The notes beneath the pieces were generated by a model. It was not told the origin of the DNA, searched no databases, and worked only from the letters and a program-made list of their open reading frames with translations. A stretch of DNA of 64,000 bases, taken from NCBI RefSeq assembly GCF_001556045.1, contig NZ_LSIC01000178.1:62001-126000 (forward strand), given 5' to 3'. The translations under genes were made by a program, and so were the position numbers. Below are positions 1 through 9,178 of this stretch, piece after piece. The DNA comes from Bradyrhizobium sp. CCH5-F6 (lineage in GTDB: Bacteria; Pseudomonadota; Alphaproteobacteria; Rhizobiales; Xanthobacteraceae). The stretch's first letter is position 1. The number at the start of each line of letters is the position of its first letter.

Positions 1-684
1 ATAGGAGCGCATGCCGGGATTGGCTTTCGCGACGCTGAGCGCCTTCTCCGAGACGGCGTTGAAGCCGAGCCCCGGCGGCAGCATCAGGCCTTTCTGCGAA
101 CCCGCGACCGAGACGTCGATGCCCCAGGCATCGTGCTCATATTCCATCGAGCCGAGGCCGGAGATGGTATCGACCATCAGCAGCGCCGGATGCTTGACGC
201 GGTCGAGCAGCTTGCGCACCTCCAGCGGCGGCGTCACGCAGCCGGTCGAGGTCTCGTTGTGCACGACGCAGACCGCCTTGATCGCGTGCTGCTTGTCGGC
301 GGCAAGGCGCTTCTCGATCTCGGCGAGATCGGCGCCATGGCGCCAGTCGCTGGGGATGAAGTCGACGTCGAGCTTGAATTTGTCGGCGATGCCGCGCCAC
401 AGCACGGCGAACTGGCCGGTCTCGCACATCAGGACCTTGTCGCCGGGCGCGAACACATTGACCATCGCCGCTTCCCAGGCGCCGGTGCCGGACGAGGGAA
501 AGATGATCACGGGCTGCTTGGTACGGAACACGCGCTGCATCGCAGCGAGAACCGCGAAACCGAGCTCGGCGAACTCCGGACCGCGGTGGTCCAGCGTCGG
601 CATGTCCATCGCCCGCAGCACCCGGTCGGGCACGTTGGTCGGTCCTGGAATCTGTAGGAAATGCCTTCCAGTATGCACGGTCAT
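1..684 (-). CDS. sgaA: Serine--glyoxylate aminotransferase, N-terminal part (runs off window)
   Basis: PLP-dependent class V aminotransferase of the SgaA/AGXT type, which converts serine plus glyoxylate to hydroxypyruvate plus glycine in C1/C2 metabolism. The 228 visible codons start at the ATG whose complement is at 682-684 and read MTVHTGRHFLQIPGPTNVPD, the typical family N-terminus. The glycine-rich PSSGTGAWEAA loop, the MVDTISGLGS strand and the GSQKGLMLPPG motif with the PLP-binding lysine are all present. The C-terminal third lies beyond base 1. It is divergent from the flavin/Fe-S oxidoreductase at 890, which suits a shared role in glycolate/glyoxylate metabolism. The frame is open throughout. 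Alanine-glyoxylate or related transaminase specificity cannot be excluded. Confidence 0.85.
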   Translation of the reverse strand, partial: MTVHTGRHFLQIPGPTNVPDRVLRAMDMPTLDHRGPEFAELGFAVLAAMQRVFRTKQPVIIFPSSGTGAWEAAMVNVFAPGDKVLMCETGQFAVLWRGIADKFKLDVDFIPSDWRHGADLAEIEKRLAADKQHAIKAVCVVHNETSTGCVTPPLEVRKLLDRVKHPALLMVDTISGLGSMEYEHDAWGIDVSVAGSQKGLMLPPGLGFNAVSEKALSVAKANPGMRSY

Positions 685-889
685 CGGCGTCCTTCCCGGT
701 CTTTGAGGCTATCTTGGCTCGAGCGTCCGTGGGCCCGCATCGAGGGCTCCGGAGAGCCGCTCGCATATCACTATTCGCCGGGCTTGTCCCTCGCCCCGCA
801 GGGTCCGTCAATGCACAACAAGCAGGGCTCGCTTGCCAAGGGCCTTGACGGGAGGCAAGACGGTGCCGGCGAACGGGCGAGAGCGGACC

Positions 890-3800
890 ATGGCGGCGGA
901 AGTGGCTGGAAAATCACCGGAATCGGTCCAAGCGGACCGTCTGGCGGCACGTCTGGCCCGCGAGATGACGGGCGACGTTCTGTTCGACGCCTTCAATCGC
1001 GGCCGCTACGCCACGGACGCCTCGTTCTACCAGATCGTGCCGGCGGGCGTGGTGGTGCCGAGGACCATGGACGAGGCCTTGCGGGCGCTGGCGATCGCCC
1101 GTGACGAGGGGTGCAAGGTCACGCCGCGCGGCGGCGGCACCTCACAATGCGGCCAGACCGTCAATGACGGGCTGGTGGTCGATCTCTCCAAGCATCTGAA
1201 CCGGATCCTGTCGCTCGACGCCGAGAACCAGACCTGCGTGGTCGAGCCGGGCATCGTGCTCGACGATCTCAACCGCCAGCTCAGGAAGCACGGCCTGTGG
1301 TTTCCGGTCGACGTCTCCACCGCCTCGCGCGCCACCATTGGCGGCATGGCCGGCAACAATTCCTGCGGCGGCCGCAGCCTGCGCTACGGCACCATGCGCG
1401 ACAACACGCTCTCGATGGAGGCCGCCCTCTCCGACGGCACTCTGAGCCGCTTCGGCGAGGTGTCGCGCGATCTCTCCGATCTCAAAGCCGGGGACAGCGC
1501 CCGCGCCTTGTTTCGCGACATGCTCGATCTCGGAGCCCGCGAGGCCGACGAGATCGCGGCGCGGTTTCCAAAAGTGCAGCGGCGCGTCGGCGGCTACAAT
1601 CTCGATGCGCTGGTGCCGCGCAACGCGCCCAACAACATGGCGCATCTGTTGGTCGGCTCGGAAGGCACCCTCGCCTTCACCACCAAGGTCGAGTTGAAGT
1701 TGTGGCCCGTCATCCGCAACAAGGCACTCGGCGTCTGCCACTTCGGCAGCTTTTACGAGGCCATGGACGCGGCTCAGCATCTGGTGAAGCTGAAGCCGAT
1801 CGCTGTCGAACTGGTCGACCGCACCATGATCGCGCTGGGCCGGGACATCGCCATGTTCCGCCCGATCATCTCCGCCGCCATCAAGGGCGATCCGGACGCC
1901 GTGCTGGTGGTCGAGTTCGCCGAGGAAGACCAGGCGGACAATCTGGCGCGCCTCAAGCAGCTCGGCGAGCTGATGGGCGATCTCGGGTTCGGCTGGAACA
2001 ACGAGACGCGCAAATGGGGCGGCGTGGTCGAGGTCACCGAGCCGGCGCTGCAGGGCGGCATTGCCGATTTTCGTGCCGCCGGCCTCAACGTCATGATGTC
2101 GATGAAGCAGGAGGGCAAGCCGGTCTCCTTCGTCGAGGACTGCGCCGTGCCGCTGCCGCATCTGGCCGACTACACCGCGCGGCTGAACGAGGTGTTTGCC
2201 AGGCACGGCACCAGCGGCACGATGTATGCCCACGCCTCCGAGGGCTGCCTGCACGTACGCCCTGTGCTGAACCTGAAGCTGGAGAAGGACGTCAAGGCGA
2301 TGCGCGCCATCGCCGAGGAGGCGTTTGCGCTGGTGCGCGAATACAAGGGCTCGCATTCCGGCGAGCACGGCGACGGGCTGGTACGCTCCGAATTTCACGA
2401 GACGATGTTCGGGACCCGTCTCGTCGCCGACTTCAAGGAGGTGAAGCAGCGGTTCGATCCCGACGGTGTCCTCAATCCCGGCAAGATCGTCGACGCACCC
2501 AAGATGGACGACCGCTCGCTGTTCCGCTTCAAGCCCGATTATCGCGTCGGCGAGCTCAAGACGAAGCTCGACTGGTCGGCCTGGCCCGGCGCCGGCGGCG
2601 GCTTCCAGGGTGCGGTCGAGATGTGCAACAACAACGGCGCCTGCCGCAAGCTCGAGGGCGGCGTGATGTGCCCGTCCTACCGCGCAACGCGCAACGAGAA
2701 AGATGTCACTCGAGGACGCGCGAACACTTTGCGGCTGGCGATTTCCGGCCAGCTCGGTCCCGATGCGCTATCTTCCGACGGGATGATGGAAACGCTGAAG
2801 CTCTGCGTCTCCTGCAAGGCCTGCCGCCACGAGTGCCCCACCGGCGTCGACATGGCCAAGATGAAGATCGAGGTGCTGGCCGCGCGCGCGGCCACGCACG
2901 GCCTGACGCTACGTGACCGGCTTGTGGGCTACCTCCCGCGCTATGCCGGCCTCGCGTCGCGCTTCGCGCCGCTGGCGAACTTGCGCAACCGCAGCCCACT
3001 CTTGCGAAAGCTGTTCGAGCGCTTCGCCGGCATCAGCGCGCGCCGCGCCCTGCCCGCCTTCCGCAGCGACGTGTTCGTGCCGCCGGAAGAAGCGGTTGGA
3101 CCAGAGACCGGTCGTGAGGTCGTTCTCTTCGCCGATACTTTCAATCGCATCTATGAGCGCGAAAACCTCGACGCAGCGCTGCGCGTGCTCGCGGCCGGCG
3201 GCTATCGCGTGCATCTGCCGCAGCCTGCGCGCGGCAGCCGCCCGCTCTGTTGCGGCCGCACGTTTCTCTCCGCCGGCCTCGTCGACGAAGCCAGGGCCGA
3301 GCTCGATCGCCTCGTGGCCGCCTTCGCGCGCTTCGCCGCACGCGGCGTGCCGATCGTCGGCCTCGAGCCGAGCTGCCTCCTGACGCTGCGCGACGAGCTC
3401 GCTTCGCTGCGCAAGGACAGCAACGCCAAGGCCATCAGTGCCCATGCCCTCACCTTCGAGGAATTTTTGGTTCGCGAGGCCGAGGCCGGCCGCCTGCAAC
3501 TGCCGCTGGGGACCGTCGCCGACAAAGCCATCGTGCACGGCCATTGCCACCAAAAATCCTTCGGCGCCTTCAAGCCGGTCGAGCAGGTGCTGCGCCTCGT
3601 CCCCGGCCTCAAGGTCGAGGCCATCGAGTCCAGCTGCTGCGGCATGGCGGGCGCCTTCGGTTACGGCGCGGACACATACGATGCCTCGATCGAGATGGCC
3701 GAGCTTTCGCTGCTGCCGGCCGTGCGGCGTGCGGACCAAAACACACTCGTCGTCGCCGACGGCACCTCGTGCCGGCACCAGATCCATGACGGTGCACAAC

Positions 3801-3898
3801 GCGAGGCGCTTCACGTCTCGCGCGTGCTGGCGATGAGCCTCGATAAGTTCGAAACCCGTTCCTCCTCTCAAGCTGCAAAGGAAAACAGTGATGGCTGA
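890..3898 (+). CDS. FAD-binding and Fe-S oxidoreductase (GlcD-GlcF fusion type)
   Basis: Fused flavin/iron-sulfur dehydrogenase of about 1000 residues, a length typical of YdiJ/D-lactate dehydrogenase-like enzymes. It probably oxidises a 2-hydroxyacid such as D-lactate or glycolate and passes electrons to the respiratory chain. The N-terminal half is a FAD_binding_4 domain (RGGGTSQCGQTVNDGLVVDL, then the GGMAGNNSCGGRS segment) followed by the FAD-oxidase C domain (HSGEHGDGLVRSEF). A ferredoxin-type cluster motif CVSCKACRHECPTGV follows, and then two CCG-type cysteine-rich domains (LCCGRTF, SSCCGMAGAFGYG). The start is uncertain: ATG 890 is used, but GTG 863 has a better Shine-Dalgarno (GGGAGG at 850-855) and TTG 833 is also open. 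It overlaps the GlcG-like gene downstream, so the two are probably co-translated. Confidence 0.85.
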   Translation: MAAEVAGKSPESVQADRLAARLAREMTGDVLFDAFNRGRYATDASFYQIVPAGVVVPRTMDEALRALAIARDEGCKVTPRGGGTSQCGQTVNDGLVVDLSKHLNRILSLDAENQTCVVEPGIVLDDLNRQLRKHGLWFPVDVSTASRATIGGMAGNNSCGGRSLRYGTMRDNTLSMEAALSDGTLSRFGEVSRDLSDLKAGDSARALFRDMLDLGAREADEIAARFPKVQRRVGGYNLDALVPRNAPNNMAHLLVGSEGTLAFTTKVELKLWPVIRNKALGVCHFGSFYEAMDAAQHLVKLKPIAVELVDRTMIALGRDIAMFRPIISAAIKGDPDAVLVVEFAEEDQADNLARLKQLGELMGDLGFGWNNETRKWGGVVEVTEPALQGGIADFRAAGLNVMMSMKQEGKPVSFVEDCAVPLPHLADYTARLNEVFARHGTSGTMYAHASEGCLHVRPVLNLKLEKDVKAMRAIAEEAFALVREYKGSHSGEHGDGLVRSEFHETMFGTRLVADFKEVKQRFDPDGVLNPGKIVDAPKMDDRSLFRFKPDYRVGELKTKLDWSAWPGAGGGFQGAVEMCNNNGACRKLEGGVMCPSYRATRNEKDVTRGRANTLRLAISGQLGPDALSSDGMMETLKLCVSCKACRHECPTGVDMAKMKIEVLAARAATHGLTLRDRLVGYLPRYAGLASRFAPLANLRNRSPLLRKLFERFAGISARRALPAFRSDVFVPPEEAVGPETGREVVLFADTFNRIYERENLDAALRVLAAGGYRVHLPQPARGSRPLCCGRTFLSAGLVDEARAELDRLVAAFARFAARGVPIVGLEPSCLLTLRDELASLRKDSNAKAISAHALTFEEFLVREAEAGRLQLPLGTVADKAIVHGHCHQKSFGAFKPVEQVLRLVPGLKVEAIESSCCGMAGAFGYGADTYDASIEMAELSLLPAVRRADQNTLVVADGTSCRHQIHDGAQREALHVSRVLAMSLDKFETRSSSQAAKENSDG

Positions 3899-4319
3899 CC
3901 TCACGCTCGATACCGCCCGCAAGATCCTCGACGCCGCCTTCGCGAAAGCCGGCGAGCTCAAGCTGAAGCCGCTGGTCGTCACCATCCTCGACGCGCGCGG
4001 CGTGCTCAAGCTCGCAGCCGCGCAGGACGGCACCAGCCTGATGCGCGCCGAGATCGCGCACGGCAAGGCCTATGGCGCGCTCGCCATGGGCATGGGCTCG
4101 CGCGCGCTGTTCCAGCGCGCGCAGGAGCAGGCCTATTTCATCGACGCCGTGAACACCATGGCCAAGGGTGCGCTGGTGCCGGTCCCCGGCGGCGTGCTGG
4201 TCATGGACGGCCCCACGCTGCTCGGCGCCGTCGGCGTCTCCGGCGACACCTCCGACAATGACGAGGCCTGCGCCGTAGCGGGCATCCAGGCGGCGGGGCT
4301 GAAGGCGAATGCGGGGTAG
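3891..4319 (+). CDS. GlcG/HbpS family protein (DUF336)
   Basis: Small protein (142 residues) of the GlcG/HbpS family, usually annotated as heme-binding and often encoded beside glycolate or lactate oxidase subunits. The visible hallmarks are the LTLDTARKILDAAFAKAGEL start, the VTILDARGVLKLAAAQDGTS strand, KAYGALAMG and a glycine-rich C-terminal half (VPVPGGVLVMDG, GAVGVSGDTSDNDEACA). ATG 3891 is preceded by AAAGGAAA and overlaps the end of the oxidoreductase gene by 8 bases; a GTG at 3888 is possible. The coupling suggests an accessory role for the dehydrogenase. The molecular function of this family in such operons is not firmly known. Confidence 0.85.
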   Translation: MADLTLDTARKILDAAFAKAGELKLKPLVVTILDARGVLKLAAAQDGTSLMRAEIAHGKAYGALAMGMGSRALFQRAQEQAYFIDAVNTMAKGALVPVPGGVLVMDGPTLLGAVGVSGDTSDNDEACAVAGIQAAGLKANAG

Positions 4320-4389
4320 CGGCCGGGCTAGAAGGTCGTTCGCTGCTCGTAGTGACGAGCTTGTGGCAAGCGCTCACAGCACTTTCGGT

Positions 4390-4490
4390 GTCATCGCCCG
4401 ACTTGATCGGGCGATCCAGTACTCCGAGAGAGTGCGAGGATACGGATGGGCCGCGGCATACTGGATGCCCCGCCTTCGCGGGGCATGACA
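4390..4490. repeat. Dispersed intergenic double-hairpin repeat
   Basis: Two hairpins lie in the gap between the convergent GlcG and enoyl-CoA hydratase genes. One is CGCCCGA-CTTGA-TCGGGCG at 4395-4413. The other is ATGCCCCGC-CTTC-GCGGGGCAT at 4465-4486. The flanking words gatccagtact and tactggat form an outer inverted repeat. This architecture (tcat-hairpin-gatccagta ... tactggat-hairpin-catgaca) is characteristic of intergenic repeats scattered through Bradyrhizobium-type genomes. It may also end transcription of both flanking genes. Confidence 0.7.
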
Positions 4491-4529
4491 GTCATCCTGT
4501 GCGCATGCGCCATTCCTTCCCGGCCTCCC

Positions 4530-5312
4530 TCACCGTCCCGTCCAGACCGGCTTCCTCTTCTCGCTGAACGCCTTCAGACCCTCTTTCGCATCCTCGGTCA
4601 TCGCCAGCAGTGCGATCTGGCTTTCGGTGTAGGCGATGCTCTCGTCGAACGACATCGAGGCGATCGCGCGCATGGCGTATTTGCCGCGGCGGATCGCGGT
4701 CGGCGATTTGTCGACGATGCGGCCGATTAGCCAATCGACCTTGGCGTCGAGCTCGGCGCTGGGCACGACGTAGTTGAGGAGGCCCGCGGCCTGTGCGGCC
4801 CTGGCGTCGAACGGCTCGCCCGTGAGCGCCCATTCGTTGACGAGGCGCGGCGGCGCGATGCTCTGGAGCAGGCTCAACACTTGCATCGGGAACACGCCGA
4901 CCTTCACCTCCGGCAGCCCGAATATCACGTGGTCGGCCGCGACCGCCATGTCGGTCATGCACAACAGGCCCATGCCGCCGGCCATGCAGACGCCTCCGAC
5001 CCGCGCAATCGCCGGCTTGGTGGCGTTCTGTGACAAACGTAACAGATCGGCATAGTCGACGTTTGGTTTAGAATGATCCATCGCGAAGGCCGCGCCGGAA
5101 TTCTGCAAATCGGCGCCGGCGCAGAACGCCTTGTCGCCCGCGCCCGTCAGCACGATGACGCGGATGTCCTTGTCGTCATGCGCATCGCGATAACCCTTGC
5201 TGATGCCGGCGATCACGTCGCCGTTCAGCGCGTTGCGTTTCTCCGGTCGGTTGATGGTGATCCAAAATGCCTGCCCGCGCTTCTCGGTGACAACGGCTTT
5301 GGTTTCGGTCAT
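4530..5312 (-). CDS. Enoyl-CoA hydratase/isomerase family protein
   Basis: Crotonase-fold protein of 260 residues, the normal family length. It most likely hydrates or isomerises an enoyl-CoA in fatty-acid or aromatic-acid beta-oxidation. Visible motifs are the CoA/oxyanion loop GAGDKAFCAGADLQ, the second oxyanion segment GVCMAGGMGLLCMTDMAVA and GLPEVKVGVFPM, which carries the glutamate expected of active hydratases. The C-terminus FSEKRKPVWTGR is a standard crotonase ending. It stands alone and is convergent with the GlcG gene, with a hairpin repeat between them. The substrate cannot be inferred; this copy is distinct from the one in the aromatic cluster at 38603. Confidence 0.85.
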   Translation of the reverse strand: MTETKAVVTEKRGQAFWITINRPEKRNALNGDVIAGISKGYRDAHDDKDIRVIVLTGAGDKAFCAGADLQNSGAAFAMDHSKPNVDYADLLRLSQNATKPAIARVGGVCMAGGMGLLCMTDMAVAADHVIFGLPEVKVGVFPMQVLSLLQSIAPPRLVNEWALTGEPFDARAAQAAGLLNYVVPSAELDAKVDWLIGRIVDKSPTAIRRGKYAMRAIASMSFDESIAYTESQIALLAMTEDAKEGLKAFSEKRKPVWTGR

Positions 5313-5479
5313 GGCCCGCTCGCTTCCTTGGCTTCCGCTTCGCCGTCATTTGCGGCAGGTCGGCGACGCGTGCAAGGGCAATCTGCGATGTCCTGTCACC
5401 ATAGCGTGTGGGCGCAACTTCGCTTGTCGATTGAATTATGGGGCACGACCGCTATCCTGACCGGAGATTTTGATCACCA

Positions 5480-6889
5480 ATGAGCCATTTCATGCGCGCC
5501 GCACTCATCTTGTTGCTGGCAGGCCTGGTCGTGCTGAGCGGCGGAGCGAGCCACGCGGCCGACGGTGCGAAGATCGCGCTCGTGATCGGCAATGCGCGAT
5601 ATCCCGACAACCAAGCCGTCCTCAACGAAGTCGCCAACGATGCGCAGGACGTCGCCGAGGAATTGAAACGTGACGGCTTCGCCGTCGACAGGCAGGGCAA
5701 CCTCACGGGCGATGCCATGCGGCAGGTGCTCGATCGCTTCTATGCCCGCATCGAGCGCGGCGCGGTGGCCCTGATCTTCTTCGGCGGATTTGCCATCCAG
5801 TCCAACCGTCAGACCTATTTGCTGCCGGTCGACGCGCAGGTCTGGACCGAGCCGGACGTCTCGCGCGACGGCTTCAACCTCGACACGATTCTCGCCGAGA
5901 TGAACACGCGCGGCGCAGCGATCAAGATCGCTCTGATCGACGCTTCCCGCCGCAACCCGTTCGAGCGGCGTTTCCGCCGCTATTCGGCGGGCCTTGCGCC
6001 GGCGATCGCCCCGAGCAATTCGCTCGTGCTCTACTCCGCCGCACTCGGCGCGGTCACCGCCGGCGGCAAGACCGACCGCAGCCTGTTCGTCGCCGAGCTG
6101 CTGCGCGAGATGCGCGCGCCGAACATCACCGCCGAGCAGGCCCTGACCAACACCAAGAATGGCGTGGTCGCCGCCACCAACCGCGAGCAGGTGCCGTGGC
6201 TGTCGTCTTCGCTGACGACGGAATTCTCGTTCGCAGGCCCCGTGACGCGACCACCGGGCGACAAGCCCGCCGACCCGACGCCGACGAAGCCCGAATCCCA
6301 GAAACAGGAGTTTCAGAAGCCGGAGCCGCAAAAGCCGGTCTGCGAGGTGCCGCAGGCAGAACCCGCCCCGAATGCGAACGATCTTGCAAGAGATCCTGTC
6401 ATCGCCGATCTCAGCCGCAAGATCGCGGCCAATGCCAACGATGTGGCCTTTCGCTACAAGCGCGGCCAAGTTTACGCGATCAAGCGCGCTTACGCACTCG
6501 CCATGCAGGATTTCGACGCGGTGATCCGCCGCGCTCCCAGGGATGCGGAAGCGCTGAACAATCGCTGCTGGACGCGGACTGCGACCGGCGACCTGCAAGG
6601 CGCGCTAGCCGACTGCAGTCTGGCGCTTCAGATCGACCCCGGATTGAGCGATGCGCTCGACAGCCGCGGGCTCGTCAACCTGAAGCTCGGACGAACCGCC
6701 GAGGCGATCAAGGACTACACCGACGCGATCCAGCGCAACCCGCGCTCCTCATCCTCGCTGTTCGGCCGCGGCATCGCCACACGCAAGAGCGGCGGCGACG
6801 GCGCCGCTGACATCGCGCAGGCGAAGTCGATGAACCCGAACATCGCGAAGGAATTTGCGGGTTACGGTGTGACGGAATGCGTGCCCTAG
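5480..6889 (+). CDS. Caspase-fold (peptidase C14-like) protein with TPR repeats; catalytic dyad missing
   Basis: Exported or periplasmic protein of 469 residues. A signal peptide (residues 1-26, LLLAGLVVLSGGASHAA) precedes a caspase p20-like domain (residues 30-250), a proline/glutamine/lysine-rich linker (about 255-290) and TPR-type repeats (about 310-460, for example AEALNNRCWTRTATGDLQGA). The caspase fold is recognised by KIALVIGNARYPD and TYLLPVDAQV. The usual GHG histidine motif reads FGGFAIQ (Phe104 in place of His), and the usual DACR cysteine motif reads DASRRNPF (Ser156 in place of Cys). It should therefore not be a cysteine protease; a scaffold or binding role is inferred. Its stop overlaps the convergent molybdoenzyme stop within a shared CTAG. 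Confidence 0.8.
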   Translation: MSHFMRAALILLLAGLVVLSGGASHAADGAKIALVIGNARYPDNQAVLNEVANDAQDVAEELKRDGFAVDRQGNLTGDAMRQVLDRFYARIERGAVALIFFGGFAIQSNRQTYLLPVDAQVWTEPDVSRDGFNLDTILAEMNTRGAAIKIALIDASRRNPFERRFRRYSAGLAPAIAPSNSLVLYSAALGAVTAGGKTDRSLFVAELLREMRAPNITAEQALTNTKNGVVAATNREQVPWLSSSLTTEFSFAGPVTRPPGDKPADPTPTKPESQKQEFQKPEPQKPVCEVPQAEPAPNANDLARDPVIADLSRKIAANANDVAFRYKRGQVYAIKRAYALAMQDFDAVIRRAPRDAEALNNRCWTRTATGDLQGALADCSLALQIDPGLSDALDSRGLVNLKLGRTAEAIKDYTDAIQRNPRSSSSLFGRGIATRKSGGDGAADIAQAKSMNPNIAKEFAGYGVTECVP

Positions 6890-8976
6890 GCTGAGGCCGC
6901 TTTCTTGATCCAGACCTTGTTGTCGTGGAACGCGGCTCCGCCGATCGGCGCGATGGTATCGGCCCCCGTCAGCATGTTGATGCCGCGGCCGCCGACATGA
7001 TTCTTGTTCGGGTGAACGGATTCCGCGATCAGCACGCCGCGCCGCACACCCTCGAACAGCGATGCCACCAGCGTGGTCTCGCCTCTTCCGTTGCCGAGCG
7101 TCACCGCGTCGCCATCGGCAATGCCGAGAGCGGCCGCATCCAGAGGGTGGATCATCACGCTGGCCTTGCCCTCGCGCGCCTGGGAGGACGGCGTCTCGTT
7201 GAAGGTGGTGTTGAGGAAGCTGCGCGAAGGGCTGGTCGCGAGCCGAAACGGGTGGGCCTGATCGGTGTGCTCGATCACAGCCCAATGGTCCGGCAACGCC
7301 GGCATCTTGTCGAACTCGCCCATCGTCACGCCGAACGGCGGATGCGCCCAGTCAGCCTTGAAATGGAACTTGCCGTCGGCATGGGCAAAGCCGTCGAGAT
7401 AATGCGAGGTGCGGAAATCCGGCTGGAGGTCGCGCCAGATATCCGCTTCGAGGCCGGCGATGTCGCCGTGATTGCTCAGCTTCAGCGTCGCGTCGATCAA
7501 TTCGCGGGGCGACATCTCGAACCCCTGATGCTTCGCGCCGAGCCGCGGGGCCAGCGCCTGCAACACCTCGTGGTTGGAGCGGCATTCGCCGGGAGGATCG
7601 ATCAGCTTCGGCCCGACCGAGATGTGCTGATGGCCACCGCCGTAATAGAGGTCGTCGTGCTCCATGAACATGGTCGCGGGCAGCACGATGTCGGCCATCT
7701 CGGCGGTCTCGGTCATGAACTGCTCGTGCATCGCGACGAACAGATCCTCGCGCGCAAAGCCCTGCCGGACCAGCGCCTGCTCCGGCGCCACCGTCATCGG
7801 ATTGGTGTTCTGGATCAGCATCGCCTTGACCGGGCCCTTGCCCTGCAGGGCCTCGGGATCGCCGGTGAGGATGCGGCCGATCTGCGACTGGTCGAGCGCG
7901 CGCGTGGTCTTGTCGATCGCGTCGTGGGCTTCGATGATGGATTCGTTGAAGTGCCACAGCGCGTAGTTGTTGAAGAACGCACCGCCGCCTTCATATTGCC
8001 AGGCGCCCGTCACCGCTGGAATGCAGAGCGCCGCATGCATCTGCGTCGCGCCGTTGCGCGAGCGCGTGAAGCCATAGCCGAGGCGCAGAAACGTCCGCTT
8101 GGTCTCGCCCACGGCCTTGGCGAAGGCCTCGATCTCTGACACCGGCACACCGCAGATGGCTGACGCCCATTCAGGCGTGCGCGTCTTCAGGTGCGCCTCG
8201 AGCTCGGCGGGGCAATCGGTGTACTTGTCCATGTAGGCGCGATCGGCATAGCCGTCGCGGAACAGGACGTGCATCACGCCACAGGCGAAGGCGCCGTCGG
8301 TGCCGGGCCGCAGGATGATCTTGATGTCGGCCTGCTTCATGGTCTCGTTGTCGTAGATGTCGACCGCGGCGATCTTCGCGCCCCGCTCCTTTCGGGCACG
8401 CGCGGCGTGCGTCATCACATTGACCTGGGTGTTGACGGGATTGGTGCCCCAGATCACGACGAGGTCGGACAGCGCCATCTCGCGCGGATCGACGCCGGCA
8501 ATCTTGCCGGTGCCGATCGCAAAGCCGATGCGCGCGACATTGGCGCAGATGGTCTGATAGAAGCGCGAATATTTCTTCACATGGGTGAGACGGTTGAGCC
8601 CGTCGCGCATCACGAGGCCCATCGTGCCGGCATAGTAATAGGGCCAGATCGATTCCGCGCCGAACGCGCGCTCGGCTTCGTTGAAGCGGTGCGCGATCTC
8701 ATCCAGTGCCTCGTCCCAGGAGATCCGCGAGAACTGGCCCGAACCCTTCGGCCCGGTGCGGCGCATCGGATACATCAGCCGTTCGGGGTGGTGGATGCGC
8801 TCGGCATAGCGGGCGACCTTGGCGCAGACGACGCCGGCCGTGTAGGTCTGCTGCTTCGAACCGCGGACGCGGCCGATGCTGCGGCCTTCGATCACCTCGA
8901 CATCGAGGGCGCAGGCCGAGGGGCAGTCATGCGGACAGGTCGAATGGCGGATCTCGATCTTGGCGTGCTGGTTCAT
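6886..8976 (-). CDS. Molybdopterin-dependent oxidoreductase (DMSO reductase family)
   Basis: Large molybdenum enzyme subunit of 696 residues. The N-terminal motif STCPHDCPSACALDV followed by GVVCAKV supplies cysteines for a 4Fe-4S cluster. Typical molybdopterin-binding segments follow: FYQTICANVARIGF, DLVVIWGTNPVNTQ, LRPGTDGAFACGVMHVL and, near the C-terminus, the molydop-binding FRLATSPSRSFLNTTF and VHPNKNHVGGRGIN. There is no twin-arginine signal, so it is probably cytoplasmic, like formate-dehydrogenase- or biotin-sulfoxide-reductase-like family members. No small Fe-S or membrane subunit is adjacent, so the physiological partner and substrate are unknown. It lies 202 bp downstream of the SDR/TRAP genes on the same strand and may or may not be co-transcribed with them. 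Confidence 0.85.
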   Translation of the reverse strand: MNQHAKIEIRHSTCPHDCPSACALDVEVIEGRSIGRVRGSKQQTYTAGVVCAKVARYAERIHHPERLMYPMRRTGPKGSGQFSRISWDEALDEIAHRFNEAERAFGAESIWPYYYAGTMGLVMRDGLNRLTHVKKYSRFYQTICANVARIGFAIGTGKIAGVDPREMALSDLVVIWGTNPVNTQVNVMTHAARARKERGAKIAAVDIYDNETMKQADIKIILRPGTDGAFACGVMHVLFRDGYADRAYMDKYTDCPAELEAHLKTRTPEWASAICGVPVSEIEAFAKAVGETKRTFLRLGYGFTRSRNGATQMHAALCIPAVTGAWQYEGGGAFFNNYALWHFNESIIEAHDAIDKTTRALDQSQIGRILTGDPEALQGKGPVKAMLIQNTNPMTVAPEQALVRQGFAREDLFVAMHEQFMTETAEMADIVLPATMFMEHDDLYYGGGHQHISVGPKLIDPPGECRSNHEVLQALAPRLGAKHQGFEMSPRELIDATLKLSNHGDIAGLEADIWRDLQPDFRTSHYLDGFAHADGKFHFKADWAHPPFGVTMGEFDKMPALPDHWAVIEHTDQAHPFRLATSPSRSFLNTTFNETPSSQAREGKASVMIHPLDAAALGIADGDAVTLGNGRGETTLVASLFEGVRRGVLIAESVHPNKNHVGGRGINMLTGADTIAPIGGAAFHDNKVWIKKAASA

Positions 8977-9178
8977 GTCCTAGTTCGTAACACCAAAATA
9001 CCGGCCAGCCGAGCGCCTTTATCCGGCAAGACCCATGCGATTTGCACAAAGCGCACGCGCCGTGGGTTCCTGCTGCAACCGCGAAGACGGATTGGCGAGG
9101 CAAAAGAACGGCGGTTGCGCGCCGGCCAATGTCCGACCGGCACACCGGCGGCTCTACGGCCAGATGCGAATGCCTTCC

